Positions 11,415 through 20,888 of a DNA stretch of 64,000 bases are shown piece after piece (within the stretch, counting starts at the first letter, position 1; the number at the start of each line of letters is the position of its first letter). The notes under the pieces are model-generated. The model was not told the origin of the DNA, ran no database searches, and saw only the letters and a list, made by a program, of their open reading frames with translations. A program made the translations under genes and the position numbers. This stretch comes from Apostichopus japonicus. Lineage: Eukaryota; Echinodermata; Holothuroidea; Aspidochirotida; Stichopodidae. The DNA is taken from contig NC_092568.1 of assembly GCF_037975245.1 (NCBI RefSeq), positions 11,865,501 to 11,929,500 of the forward strand. Reading direction: 5' to 3'.

Positions 11415-14400
11415 CTGTTATGAAATGAAGAAAAGAAGAATGACACCTCAACAAAAATTTGGCCGAAGAAGTTCGTGTAACTATACGATTACTTATAATT
11501 GTATGGAATGTAAAATGAAGAAGTATTTACAGTTAAGGTCCGCATTAGGGACTCGTCCCTCATAACAAAGCTGCCTTTGCAATTGACTGACGAAAAGTGA
11601 CGAAAGAAAAAAACGAAAAAAAAAAAAAAAAAAAAGGTTATCCACTAAAGAGCCTTTGTAAGAGAATGTGTAAAAGTAGGAGGGCCTGAGATTTCAATCC
11701 TAGCGAAAATTTACTAACATTGCACTATATATACATTTTCTATATAATGCACTCTTACATAAACCGCACAGTATTGTAAACGTGTGGCGTATTCCATTCA
11801 GTGATGAAATGTCTCTAAATTGATATTTACTCATTTTAATTATCTAATAATGTATATTGATGGTGGAAATTTGTATCATACCATTAGTGAACACGTCGTC
11901 TCCTTTCCCTGCTGGGTAGGTTTGTTTGATGAAGAAAAAACCGTCTGTTGGTAAATAAGAGGATCGTCAATATGAAAATGTAATCTCAGAAAGGTCAAAG
12001 GTCGATATGACTAGTTCGAATCTTTATACGTTGAAGAAACCTTGTTCTGTCGTTATTGCTTTATTTTACTATAAAATATTTTAAGGAAAATAGTATATAA
12101 CTCAGTTGCTTGCCAGGGAGGGGGTGGCCCCTTTCTCCATAGTCAGTGGGAGGGAGCCTCAGTAAGGAGATATTCGGTCGGAAAAGAATAACACCACTCC
12201 TCTGGGCCCACTGACATCCTGAGGTGTAGAACCAGGGAGTATGGGGTGAACAGGCCGCTTTTCAGACTCACTCAGAAATTATAAAGTATTTATTAGCACA
12301 AAACGGGAGTCGGCTTCAAAGACCACATGGCCACATCCTTCCTTTAAGAACCCTTGATCCCACCTTTTTGAAATCATGTGCACGTCTGCTGATGTAGCTC
12401 AAGACATAGCAATGGTAAACGTGTGTAAAATAATCCTATATGTTATGTCCAGTCATTGGTTAATCCTTTGTTACAGAATAACGTACTTATTTTAAATAGT
12501 TGCAATCTTTGAAATAAATATACAAACCTGATTGTCGTAGGTCTATCTCCTCAGCCTGGAATTCGTAACTTCCATCTGTAAAATAAATAAACAATTTGAT
12601 AATTATTGCAAAGGGAAATTTTAACCCCTAGTTGCGTCATTAATTTTCAATCAAACGGCGAAAATAAAGACGCATGCGTATACGTCTCATCGATGAATAG
12701 AAGAAAATACTTCCAAGTGTGATTGTATACAATGTTCATATAATTCTTATATCTCGATACTCGATATATAGTTCAATTGAGATGAGTAAATTATTACCAT
12801 TCGTAGTCGTTTCCGACACACTGTGACTGTAATAAGTATCATCTATAAACAAGAAAATACAAAATAAATTTATTTGTCTTCAATCGGCCTATGACGGAGA
12901 ACAAAGGAAACATGTGAGATATTTATACGATATTTAAATTGTCATGACTTGGCCTTTACAAAGGTGCTGCCTGCCCCTCCCCTAGAAAGTTATTGCCAAC
13001 CCCCTCCCCGGGAATATGCAATGAATGACTACAGGATTGCATTAAGAATGTTTTTTTTTCGCTTTTTAGATGAATCCTTTAACGGTAATAGAGATACAAA
13101 CTCTCACAGAAGAGTAACGTTAACGTATACATTTGCATTAATCGATTCATAATTACCTGTGCTGGTCGATTGGTTTGATGACGTCACTACAGTGGATGAA
13201 ACTCCATCTATATATAAGACAAGGATATGGTATTAGAAGGGCACTACTAAAAAGCAAATGAACAAAGCAACACCAACAACGTATAATATAGCCTACTGTG
13301 ATATCCCCTTGACCATGATGGGATATATATCGGTAAAAGCGCGAAGGTATCATAAATTTATTGATCTATATTTATAAAAATTGAGAGATTCACGATTCTC
13401 AGAGTAACATTATTTTTCGATATTAATCAAATTATGATACGAATATTTACTGTAATATATCACTAAATGACTGTAACAATATTATTTCTGATAAAAATCA
13501 CTCACCAGTTGAGATTCGCTGATCCTGATATACTGTAGTTGTGACGTCACCATCTGGAAGTACAAATGTTTAGAAGTATTGATTATATTTTGATACCTGC
13601 AAGCCTCGGGACACAATCTTTAATACAAAATGTTTGTTACTTCAAGTGGTCTACATTTTTTCATTTACCGTACTTGACACAGTAGGTACATTACAATATA
13701 AAATAATATAGAAACAAGAGTGTGAAAGGTTAAGTTGGTTTTCTTGACATTTACATTTTTACTTTATTACTTTCGTAAATATTAGTTTACACAAGATAGC
13801 TTAGAAATGAAGGTTAATGGTCTTTACTAAACCATACCTGATACAGTTTCCTCCGAGCCACTCTGAGTTTGACTCTGAAATGATGTCCCGTCTGATGATA
13901 CAATTTGTAAATCAAGTTAATTACAAAACTGCAACTTGTTAAAAAAAAAACTTTACTGTAATCCGGTTCATGTATTCTTATTTTTATCCTTTACATGGCA
14001 ACTGTTTGTAGCAGCTATTTAATTCCAAACTATGGTAATATAACAACATAAAGAACAGAGAAAGATCAAATAAGTTTAATAAACGCAGAGAAACTTGATT
14101 ATTTATCTTTTGAAGTCTTTTAACTTTATGAAGAGCAGATCGTGTTAGGTTAAGAATCATTTTACTCATATTTTATATAAATAAATCCAACTCACCACTA
14201 ATACTGGTCTGCAAACTGAATTGTTTGTTTATTGTTGTTTGCTTTCCAGCTAAAATAAGAAGGGAACAAAATAATAAATTTGTAAATTATACTGGGTGGG
14301 TGGCGCTCCATAAATTATAAAAGCCAACAATGATAAATTGACAATAGGAAGGTTATATAAGTATTCACGATATTATCAAAGGTATGGATTTCCTTCCATC

Positions 14401-17400
14401 GCTGTGCGATCGTATATCAATGCATGTATATCAATGACAGAGGTATATAGCTACTTACCTACTACAGTGTTATCAGTGATGTGGCTAAGCTCTTCCTTGC
14501 CAATCCCAAAAACTGTGAACGAGGAGAGTAATTTACAACAAATTATGGATTATTTAATAATTACAAATGTAACCGTATCGATATTATACTGAAGCATTGT
14601 GAGTTAAAACTTCCACGATTATGTTTTGTACAGTGATGAAGAGTAGGGTGAATGGACTGGTGGAAAGATGAGGAAATTTGATAAACACATTATTATGTTG
14701 ATGAGAAGCTAATTATGTCTTACGACTGTTTCAAATAATAACTAAATTAATAATTGGGTAAAATAATAAATTATAACAAAATAATGAACAGTAGGTTACT
14801 CACCAGAGTAATCACACTGTTGAATGTCCTGTGTATGGGTGATAGTTTGACCGTCTGTAAACAGAGAATATATTACGTCACATCATAATATGACAGAATA
14901 ATAGGCAATCAAAGGTATTATAAATCTATAAGAATACTTAATATATAAGATAAATTGTAATTTGATATTCATAATTCCTTATCATTATTATTTATTATTA
15001 TTATTAAATATTTGAAATTACAAACCTTCGGTTTGAGTTGTTATCTTATTCGCCTTCAGTTGGTATGAAGACACCCCATCTGTCAGAGAAAGGAAAGAGG
15101 AATCCATTAATATCGCTGAAACAATAAACTCACAGAAAAAGTCACAGTGTCGATGACGTTAAGGCTATATGTTTACTTGTTGTAAGTAGTCAAGGAGCCG
15201 TAATAGCTCTAAGAAGTAATCCTTCACACACCACTGTTTATCCCCTTCTATACCTCCAGATGATACAGTATATATTGAGCATAAGTTACGCCCACACCCC
15301 CACCCCACCCGCCAAATGAACATCCGAAGAGAAACACCTTGGCAATGACATGTGACACAATATAGCGACACTTACCAGTCCAATAGTACATGTATTTGGT
15401 GGCTGTCTTGGTACCGGTCGGATCTGAAAGAAATATGAAGAAGCATTTTGAAGTAATAATTTCAAAAGTACGTGTTAGAATTTAAAAGAAAAATCAATCA
15501 AAACCTCCTTGGTGTAAACAAACAATCTATTTTTCTCACCTGTTAGAGTTTCCTCGGTGTTTTGGATCTGATCAGGGCCTGCAAAGATTGTCAAATTATG
15601 TTATATTTGAAAACAGTCAAGAAGACTTTTATTACATAAATCTCAGATTTATTACCTTGAGTAGAAATTACAGAAAGAAATGAAAGATTAATATTTAATT
15701 TTTCATATCAATTGAGTTTTAACTTTTCTTGCGCACAATACGTAATTCATTTTCACTCAATACTCACCAGTTGAACTTTTGAAGGTATACTGGTAGTAAG
15801 TCAGGGTGTAACCTGAAAAGCACAAAATGTGACTTATCTCGTCAAAATGTTTTACCTACTGATAAATAGTTAATACGGGACTGCAGAGACTTCCACAGGT
15901 GACCCCCACCACCACACAGTCTTGAAAAAGAAGATACACCTAGATGCTTTAATATAATGTAACCATATATTATAGCCTACCGACTACAGTGAGTGTTACT
16001 TTACCTTCACATCTCGTTGTTGTGGTCTGTTGAGTGTGTTGGCCCTGAATATCTGCAGCGTGAATAAAATTTGGGAAGATTTTATGAAATAATCTTAAAC
16101 ATTTATGACATCGATAGTTTGTTTTCTTCCCTTAGCTTTCTCTTAGGTTTTACTTATTGGCGATGTACTGTGCACCAAGTTCCATATCGTTTATGGTATA
16201 AAAAGTCACGAAAATGATGAAGTAAGGAATGGAAACAAAATATATCTTACCAGACCAGGTAGAGGTAGTATCATCTTGTTGATGCATCTCGAAGGCAGCA
16301 GGGGTCGTGTACTGCTCGACTACAAAATAAAATATATAATCAAGTGATGGTCTGACGAAAATATTAAATTGTTAATGGATTTTTATTCCATATCTTTAGT
16401 ATACTAATCACAAAAGAATTTCACATGAAATTCAAACAGTCCAAATTATTTAAGTCTTTAGAGATATTTTAGTCTGTAGAGATATGTTAGTCTGAGAGAT
16501 AATACGGTGAATCGAGGCAATAACTCGACTCACGATGACTTGCCGATTTTATGATGGAATGACTCGTGATACAGATCTCGAATGTAAGTAACCATATTCA
16601 GAACACGAATGTAAGTAACCATATACAGAACACGAATGTAAGTAACCATATACAGAACACGAATGTAAGTAACCATATACAGAACACGAATGTAAGTAAC
16701 CATATTCAGAACACGAATGTAAGTAACCATATTCAGAACACGAATGTAAGTAACCATATACAGATCAGGAATGTAAGTAACCATATCAGATTGCGAGGTC
16801 TGCATTCTGATATTTTCTATTCGGCAGTGAAGTGATAGAAGGGGGAATGGGTGGATGTCATGAAGAGTGTAGCAAGAGTGGATGAGGTGAGAGGGGCGGT
16901 AACGAGAAGAGAGAGACTGTGAGTGTGTGTATGTGTGTTCTGATACTACAGGCATTCAGTAAAGATAACAACAATGAAACCTTTCTTTAAAAAAAAACTC
17001 ACCTCGAGGTAAATTAATGATCCCAAAGTAACCGCTTGGAATCAGTAACATTCTCTCAGGATCTAAAGGAAAGATTAAGTACAAATTATAAAGTATCGAA
17101 TGATAAAAAAACGGGTAGTATGCCCAAAAGTATTTAATGAGTTTTACGTACAATCTCGTTCGTCTTCAATATTTTGGGTATACTGTACTACGTATAAAGT
17201 TCAACTTACCGTTCTTGTGATCGAGAGGAACACGTGAAGGAAGGCCTTGAATGAGGCGTTCTGCTGCAGTAAAGAAAGAAAAGAACAAACTTATATAGCA
17301 ACAATTAACAACTATTTCAAACCGTCATCATAAAACCAGTTAAATGGTTTTGTGGTCATTTAATTAAAGTATATTGTACCCATATTTCTTTCAATACAAG

Positions 17401-19610
17401 AAGTCATAGTAACTCACCTTCAAATTTTGCCAGCATAAAATCAGGATAAAGTCTTAGCTGGTCTTGCATCGTAAGATTAAGATGGCCTGAATGGGAGTAA
17501 AATGCTAATTAACAACTTTATAGTTTAATGTAAAGTTTGAATTTAATTTGTATGTGATCTTGTTTTATGAATGGTCAGCGAACATATTTCTTTTATAAAT
17601 GAGACTCCTAACTATGTGCTTGAACGTGAAAATTAGTATTCATTATGTAAAGGAAGAGATGATTGCACTTACTGTTAAAAAGATCTTCACGCATGCGCAG
17701 GGTTTGCTCTAAAAAAAGAAGAGAGTTTCCATATATATGTGAAAGTGAAATCATCTGAGCATTAATGTTATTAAGTGACACACACACGCATACACACAAA
17801 AAAAGTAAAGCAAGCACAGAAGTTGTTAAAAACATTCATGGAAACTTAAAATTATTTATGAAGTTCTGAAGGACGATGCATGGTTCGGATGTTTGTAATT
17901 AGAGGGCGGTAGCAAAATTAACAGCCGTCGGTCATGGAATTGTATATGAATGCTAAGTTAATGTAAAGAGTACTGTAGAAACTAGAAAAATAAACTTGGA
18001 GAAATACCTGATGGAAAGCAAAGAAGCGAAGAAACATTTTCTTCGGTGACGGGAAATTCCCGATTGAAGGGTTTCCGTTTTAGATCTATGTAGATGAAAA
18101 CAGTGATAAGAACGATGTCTAAACTACATAGCTTCACTTAGAATCGGAATGCAAGACTATCACGTCACCATGTACATTGGAGGGGGTTGGGTGGGGGTGG
18201 AGGGGCATTATGAGAGTGTATGGTCGTCTCATCTTTACCTTACTCACCGTGGAAGGAAAAGCAAACCAGAGAATCATACCAGGAGAATGATTAACTATAT
18301 ACACATACCTCGATTCTGAAAGTTTTCCTCTCCTTACCCTGTAAGCTACCATAGGATCCCCCCTCCCCGCATCCGTCCCTTCCAATCCAAATTATTATTG
18401 AAGTCACTGGTCAATATATTATATGCTATTCCTCTATTTAATGGATCTATTAATAATCACGTGATATAAATACTCGCCCATAATTGGATGACGTAATTTG
18501 ACTTTGACCTACACCTTACCTTGAAACGGAGGACGGTACCCGTAACATCCTTCTGGGAGGATGTATTGAGCTGAGGATAAACGAAAATATATCTGACTAA
18601 CTATGAAGATGAATTCAGTTTCTTTTAATGACTTGCCTTATATTTTGGTTAGTATATGGAATCAGAAACATTGTATGCAGAGATCTGATATAAGTCTTGT
18701 TAGGCGTCACTATGGACGGGGTGTGTGCTGGGCTAGCTTTTTATAAGGGTTTTTATATTAAAATTTTTTTTTGACTGAGATCAGTAATTCATGTTACCAA
18801 GAAATATTGGACTCCTCAAGGGTAAGGAAGGGTCAGGGAGGGGTGGGGAGATGGAAAACTTTAAATGGAAGGGAGAGAGAAAGAGACCCAACCTACCTCC
18901 ACGTTGAATGAACTGAATATAGGGAACTTTTCCGAACGCTTTATAGAGCATTGAAAATGCAAATTATGATCGTTGAACAATTTCTCTCAGTTATCTGCCT
19001 TTCCAATATTGACAATCGATGTTACATTCACCTACTATAAAACACGTAGTTAATGAAATGCGTCACGCACAGTAACGGTGGCCTGGCCATCCAGGTCCCC
19101 ACAGCACCTCACCCTTACCCCACCCCCTACACACCGTACCAAATTATGTGTTGAGATTGGCCTATTAAGTGATGTCATGTTTTATCTTATTGGATTGTTT
19201 ATGAAGCAAACATAATATTTGACAATCCCGTTATATAGGTATACGCTTTATTCGGACTTACAGTTACCGTAAGAAAAAGGTAACAATAAAATCGTGCACA
19301 AACTTAATATTACTGGCGTATGGAATATCATGTAGGAATTATATACATGTAGGAATGATATTTAACTAGTGAGATGATGTCTAAATTGAACTAATTGTCC
19401 TATAAAGTTAGTATCATTTCGCAATACGAGAAATTCCAAATAACTCGAGGACATCATATAGCGTTCCACATAAAATGACGACTGAAAATGGAAAAATTAA
19501 CATATATTTGTTGGTCTTAACTTACCTCGACCATAGGCCAGGAATTTGGTGAACTTCCTAGCCATGTAAGAGGAAGCATAGTAGCTTGCCATTGAGAATG
19601 TAAAGAACAT
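11386..19610 (-). CDS. Microexon gene copy 1, 24 exons, complete prediction
   Basis: Spliced minus-strand gene, joined exons: 19526-19610, 18897-18938, 18520-18570, 18008-18085, 17673-17708, 17418-17486, 17210-17263, 17003-17062, 16251-16319, 16005-16052, 15768-15812, 15540-15578, 15376-15423, 15026-15079, 14804-14854, 14459-14512, 14196-14249, 13838-13891, 13506-13553, 13157-13207, 12798-12842, 12528-12575, 11882-11944, 11386-11414. The total is 1275 nt, 424 residues. Each exon is bounded by AG and GT. All 22 internal exons are multiples of three in phase 1-1, and the frame stays open throughout. The N-terminal half is basic and aromatic; the C-terminal half is Thr/Ser/Gln-rich with repeated Asp-Gly starts. 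Sequons occur in exons 4 (NVS), 6 (NLT) and 20 (NQS). There are few cysteines, one being the last residue. No family is recognised, and no clear signal peptide or membrane segment is seen. Exons 1 and 2 and the start are the least certain. Confidence 0.75.
11882..11944 (-). CDS. Copy 1 exon 23, 63 nt
   Basis: Encodes 21 residues starting DGFFFIKQTYPAGKGDDV. The protein is unchanged in all four copies; the one base difference (gctggg versus gccggg on the plus strand) is silent. Acceptor accaacag, donor aatg|gtatga. Confidence 0.85.
12528..12575 (-). CDS. Copy 1 exon 22, 48 nt
   Basis: Encodes DGSYEFQAEEIDLRQS; copies 2, 3 and 4 have Tyr instead of Phe and are otherwise identical in protein. 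It is the most acidic module and one of the best conserved. Confidence 0.85.
12798..12842 (-). CDS. Copy 1 exon 21, 45 nt
   Basis: Encodes DDTYYSHSVSETTTN. Copies differ by a few replacements (SLLETTTN ending in copy 3) with the same length and splice sites. Confidence 0.8.
13157..13207 (-). CDS. Copy 1 exon 20, 51 nt
   Basis: Encodes DGVSSTVVTSSNQSTST, almost all Ser/Thr/Val, with one NQS sequon. Also contains TGACGTCA. Acceptor is an alternating tatatatag. Confidence 0.8.
13506..13553 (-). CDS. Copy 1 exon 19, 48 nt
   Basis: Encodes DGDVTTTVYQDQRIST; DDDV... in the other copies. It contains the palindrome TGACGTCA. Donor actg|gtgagt. Confidence 0.8.
13838..13891 (-). CDS. Copy 1 exon 18, 54 nt
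   Basis: Encodes DGTSFQSQTQSGSEETVS. Copies 2, 3 and 4 have Cys in place of the Phe. Donor tcag|gtatgg. Confidence 0.8.
14196..14249 (-). CDS. Copy 1 exon 17, 54 nt
   Basis: Encodes AGKQTTINKQFSLQTSIS, acceptor ttttag, donor agtg|gtgagt. Present in all copies. Confidence 0.8.
14459..14512 (-). CDS. Copy 1 exon 16, 54 nt
   Basis: Encodes VFGIGKEELSHITDNTVV. The donor follows a tandem gtag (gtagtag|gtaagtag), so a donor 3 nt upstream is also possible. Deleted in copy 4. Confidence 0.75.
14804..14854 (-). CDS. Copy 1 exon 15, 51 nt
   Basis: Encodes DGQTITHTQDIQQCDYS; acceptor tttacag, donor tctg|gtgagt. Deleted in copy 4. Confidence 0.8.
15026..15079 (-). CDS. Copy 1 exon 14, 54 nt
   Basis: Encodes DGVSSYQLKANKITTQTE. 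It starts with the same five residues (DGVSS) as exon 20, pointing to exon duplication. In copy 4 this exon lies only 14 nt from exon 17. Confidence 0.8.
15376..15423 (-). CDS. Copy 1 exon 13, 48 nt
   Basis: Encodes DPTGTKTATKYMYYWT; acceptor ctttcag, donor ctg|gtaagtg. Conserved in all four copies. Confidence 0.8.
15540..15578 (-). CDS. Copy 1 exon 12, 39 nt
   Basis: Encodes GPDQIQNTEETLT. Acceptor ttgcag (ttgtag in copies 3 and 4), donor acag|gtgaga. Same length in all four copies. Confidence 0.8.
15768..15812 (-). CDS. Copy 1 exon 11, 45 nt
   Basis: Encodes GYTLTYYQYTFKSST, rich in Tyr and Thr. In copy 4 it has several replacements (HTVAFYQYTF) but keeps length and phase, which suggests relaxed or diversifying change within a fixed frame. 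Confidence 0.8.
16005..16052 (-). CDS. Copy 1 exon 10, 48 nt
   Basis: Encodes DIQGQHTQQTTTTRCE, including a run of four threonines; acceptor gctgcag, donor gaag|gtaaag. Present in all four copies with the same length. Confidence 0.8.
16251..16319 (-). CDS. Copy 1 exon 9, 69 nt
   Basis: Encodes 23 residues starting VEQYTTPAAFEMHQQ and ending TSTWS. Present in all four copies with the same length. It begins the Thr/Ser/Gln-rich half of the protein. Confidence 0.8.
16579..16787. repeat. 27-bp minisatellite, 8 copies, in intron 8 of copy 1
   Basis: Unit aatgtaagtaaccatatacagaacacg with small variants. Because 27 is a multiple of three and the unit has no stop in one frame on each strand, long spurious ORFs run across it both ways (NVSNHIQNT plus, MVTYIRVLN minus). 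It lies between exons 8 and 9 and appears intronic. Each unit contains GTAAGT on the plus strand, antisense to the gene. Confidence 0.9.
17003..17062 (-). CDS. Copy 1 exon 8, 60 nt
   Basis: Encodes DPERMLLIPSGYFGIINLPR; donor cgag|gtgagt. Copy 3 has a 63-nt form (DPARIYFIPNSCDFGIISLP...) in the same phase. The IPSG/IPNS core resembles the LPEG of exon 3. Confidence 0.8.
17210..17263 (-). CDS. Copy 1 exon 7, 54 nt
   Basis: Encodes AERLIQGLPSRVPLDHKN between a ctgcag acceptor and aacg|gtaagt donor. A tandem CAG (ctgcagcag) offers a second acceptor 3 nt downstream, which would drop one residue. Copy 3 is 51 nt and its first half is divergent, while the PLDHKN end is unchanged. Confidence 0.75.
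17418..17486 (-). CDS. Copy 1 exon 6, 69 nt
   Basis: Encodes 23 residues including HLNLTMQDQLRLYPDF. Donor gaag|gtgagt. Copy 3 has a divergent version (LDLTLQDQLKLYPDFG), and the fossil exon at the unit boundary begins with the copy 3-like version. Confidence 0.8.
17673..17708 (-). CDS. Copy 1 exon 5, 36 nt, the shortest internal exon
   Basis: Encodes EQTLRMREDLFN. It has acceptor tttttag and donor aaca|gtaag, and ends with A rather than G, so the junction codon with exon 6 is AGC (Ser). Copy 3 changes M to I and F to L but keeps the frame. Confidence 0.75.
18008..18085 (-). CDS. Copy 1 exon 4, 78 nt, the longest internal exon
   Basis: Encodes 26 residues starting DLKRKPFNREFPVTEE and ending SSLLCFPS, with a possible N-glycosylation site NVS. 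Acceptor ctacatag, donor tcag|gtat. Copies 2 and 3 keep the length and frame with few substitutions. Confidence 0.8.
18520..18570 (-). CDS. Copy 1 exon 3, 51 nt
   Basis: Encodes AQYILPEGCYGYRPPFQ, phase 1-1, with atcctcag acceptor and caag|gtaag donor. The I/LPEG motif recurs in the fossil exon at 20607-20888, and a looser IPSG version occurs in exon 8. Conserved in copies 2 and 3. Confidence 0.75.
18897..18938 (-). CDS. Copy 1 exon 2, 42 nt
   Basis: Encodes AFGKVPYIQFIQRG in phase 1-1. Acceptor ...ctctataaag is weak (no good pyrimidine tract); donor ggag|gtagg is good. It is conserved in copy 2 and destroyed in copy 3, so its use is less certain than that of later exons. Confidence 0.5.
19526..19610 (-). 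CDS. Copy 1 exon 1 (start exon)
   Basis: Eighty-five nt from ATG to a CGAG|gtaag donor, encoding 28 residues that end MARKFTKFLAYGR. The frame stays open upstream to ATGs at 19667 and 19700, but in copy 2 the same upstream frame has a TGA just before this ATG. The ATG at 19610 is therefore the only start usable in all three complete copies. The N-terminus (MFFTFSMASYYASSYM) is aromatic and Ser-rich rather than a classical signal peptide. Confidence 0.55.
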
Positions 19611-19723
19611 CTTGAGAAATCGCACAATAGACTTATCTTCAACAAAGAGCAATTGCAATATAAACATTACATTACATATGTACCTTATAATGTTTATCAT
19701 CGTTGTCCATTTTTTTTACTGTG

Positions 19724-19731
19724 TGACGTCA
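19724..19731. promoter_or_regulatory. CRE-like palindrome TGACGTCA upstream of copy 1
   Basis: Lies 114 bp upstream of the chosen start codon. The same octamer is kept upstream of copies 2 and 3 (near 35019 and 52166). A second copy lies at 19962-19969. TGACGTCA is the classical CREB/ATF half-site pair; function here is inferred. Confidence 0.4.
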
Positions 19732-19811
19732 CATGTACAGTAACGCTCGCGCAATGATCACTCAGTGCGTTTCAACAAGTTACGCTCCGAGATCTGTTGT
19801 GTCCTTCGAAA

Positions 19812-19822
19812 CATATATATAC
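19812..19822 (-). promoter_or_regulatory. TATA-like box upstream of gene copy 1
   Basis: Alternating TATATATA about 200 bp before the start codon, between the two CRE-like sites. Unit 2 keeps a shorter version; unit 3 has no equivalent. A core promoter is plausible but unproven. Confidence 0.3.
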
Positions 19823-19961
19823 TATACAGAGACCTGTTATAGCACATCGGTAACTGAACGCGCGCACGTACACGCGCAAGTTGTTCCCATCGCAGTGTTG
19901 GTACGGACGCACTGCAATAAATCATACAGTAAAAAAAACGTGTGTAGGCTCGTATGTGAAC

Positions 19962-19969
19962 TGACGTCA
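19962..19969. promoter_or_regulatory. Second CRE-like palindrome upstream of copy 1
   Basis: TGACGTCA, 238 bp from the first. It is also intact in unit 2 (near 35254) but changed to TGACTTCA in unit 3. Confidence 0.35.
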
Positions 19970-20606
19970 CTGTGTATGGTATTGGAGTTAAGGATCTAGC
20001 GCATCTTTGACGCTATACCGTTGTAGGCTATGCAAAAGGCGACCTATACATGTCCTACGCTTTCGCAATGATCACGCAGTGTCCTTTGCGAGTTTCCATT
20101 TCACTATCTGTTCCCGGTTCAAAATTTACCACAGGAACCAGATTCTTTTGAGCTATTCAGAATTGCTGCTTTGTAGAGTTGTTGAGCGAAGTTTTCCGAA
20201 GATTCGAATATTTTACGAATTGAGAAACATATGTATGACACAGCCCTATGAGCATACATAGGCGGATAAAGGACGTGATGTGAGCCTAAAGAAGCCAACT
20301 TCCTAATAGAGGATACGGAGGACCCCCACTCACCCTCCCCTCCCCTTCCCCACTTTTCACTCCACTCTCCCCTATACCTCCCCTCAAAAAAAATATTCGA
20401 CGTGAAATGGTGCATTCTGAGGCATTTATTAATTAAGTCTATAATTAGTTTGGTCTTAGTTTATTTATTTTTCAAGCAGAAAACGATCAATAGGTATTTC
20501 TTGCACACAACTACCGATGATGACCTGGCATCGCAGAAATGATATTATTAAGGCCTAAGATGTATTATCTTAGATGGTAGAATTGTAATTAATTTCATAA
20601 TCTTAC

Positions 20607-20888
20607 CTCGTTGTACATATACCCATGTAGTATCAGTTCCTTCCGGAATAACAAAGCCACCATCATTCCACCCGACATCCTTGGGTGGATCATTACCCGG
20701 AAGAGATGTTTCACACAAATTTCAGGATTTTTCACAAGAAACCGCAACATTTTCCGGGTTTCCGTCGATCTGACCCGACGTAAACTCACATGGGAGTGCT
20801 AACCATTCCCCACCCATCCACCACAGGTTTGCCAGCCCAAAGTCAGGATAGAGTTTTAGCTGGTCTTGAAGCGTGAGATCAAGATAAA
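20607..20888 (-). pseudogene. Fossil 282-nt fused exon at the unit 1/2 boundary
   Basis: Bounded by a tacttag acceptor and cgag|gtaag donor, phase 1-1 like the real exons, and 94 codons long. It starts like copy 3 exon 6 (LDLTLQDQLKLYPDFG), continues through a segment with no intron (LWWMGGEWLALPCEF), and ends GGFVIPEGTDTTWVYVQR, which resembles exons 2-3 and 8. One in-frame TGA interrupts it after CEKS. The copy in unit 2 shares this stop and has a second one. It lies upstream of gene copy 1 and downstream of copy 2. Confidence 0.6.

Noticed and set aside
16566-16955. Long overlapping ORFs on both strands encoding 9-residue repeats (MVTYIRVLN and NVSNHIQNT)
   Set aside because: They are a consequence of a 27-bp stop-free minisatellite inside intron 8; the array is absent from copies 3 and 4 and changes copy number freely.
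18248-18294. Candidate extra exon between exons 3 and 4 (VNHSPGMILWFAFPST)
   Set aside because: It has plausible splice sites but is 47 nt, so it would shift the frame of the rest of the gene, and copy 3 does not preserve the reading.
18309-18332. Candidate 24-nt microexon (EENFQNR) upstream of a gtatgt donor
   Set aside because: Phase would fit, but the acceptor (acagggtaag) is poor and copy 3 lacks it.
19611-19700. Longer N-terminus for gene copy 1 starting at upstream ATGs (MINIIRYICNVMFILQ...)
   Set aside because: It looks signal-peptide-like, but the same frame has a TGA in copy 2, so the region is treated as 5' UTR.
20119-20415. Gly/Arg/Trp-rich minus-strand ORF upstream of gene copy 1
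   Set aside because: It is translation of a purine-rich simple tract; frame and length change in units 2 and 3.
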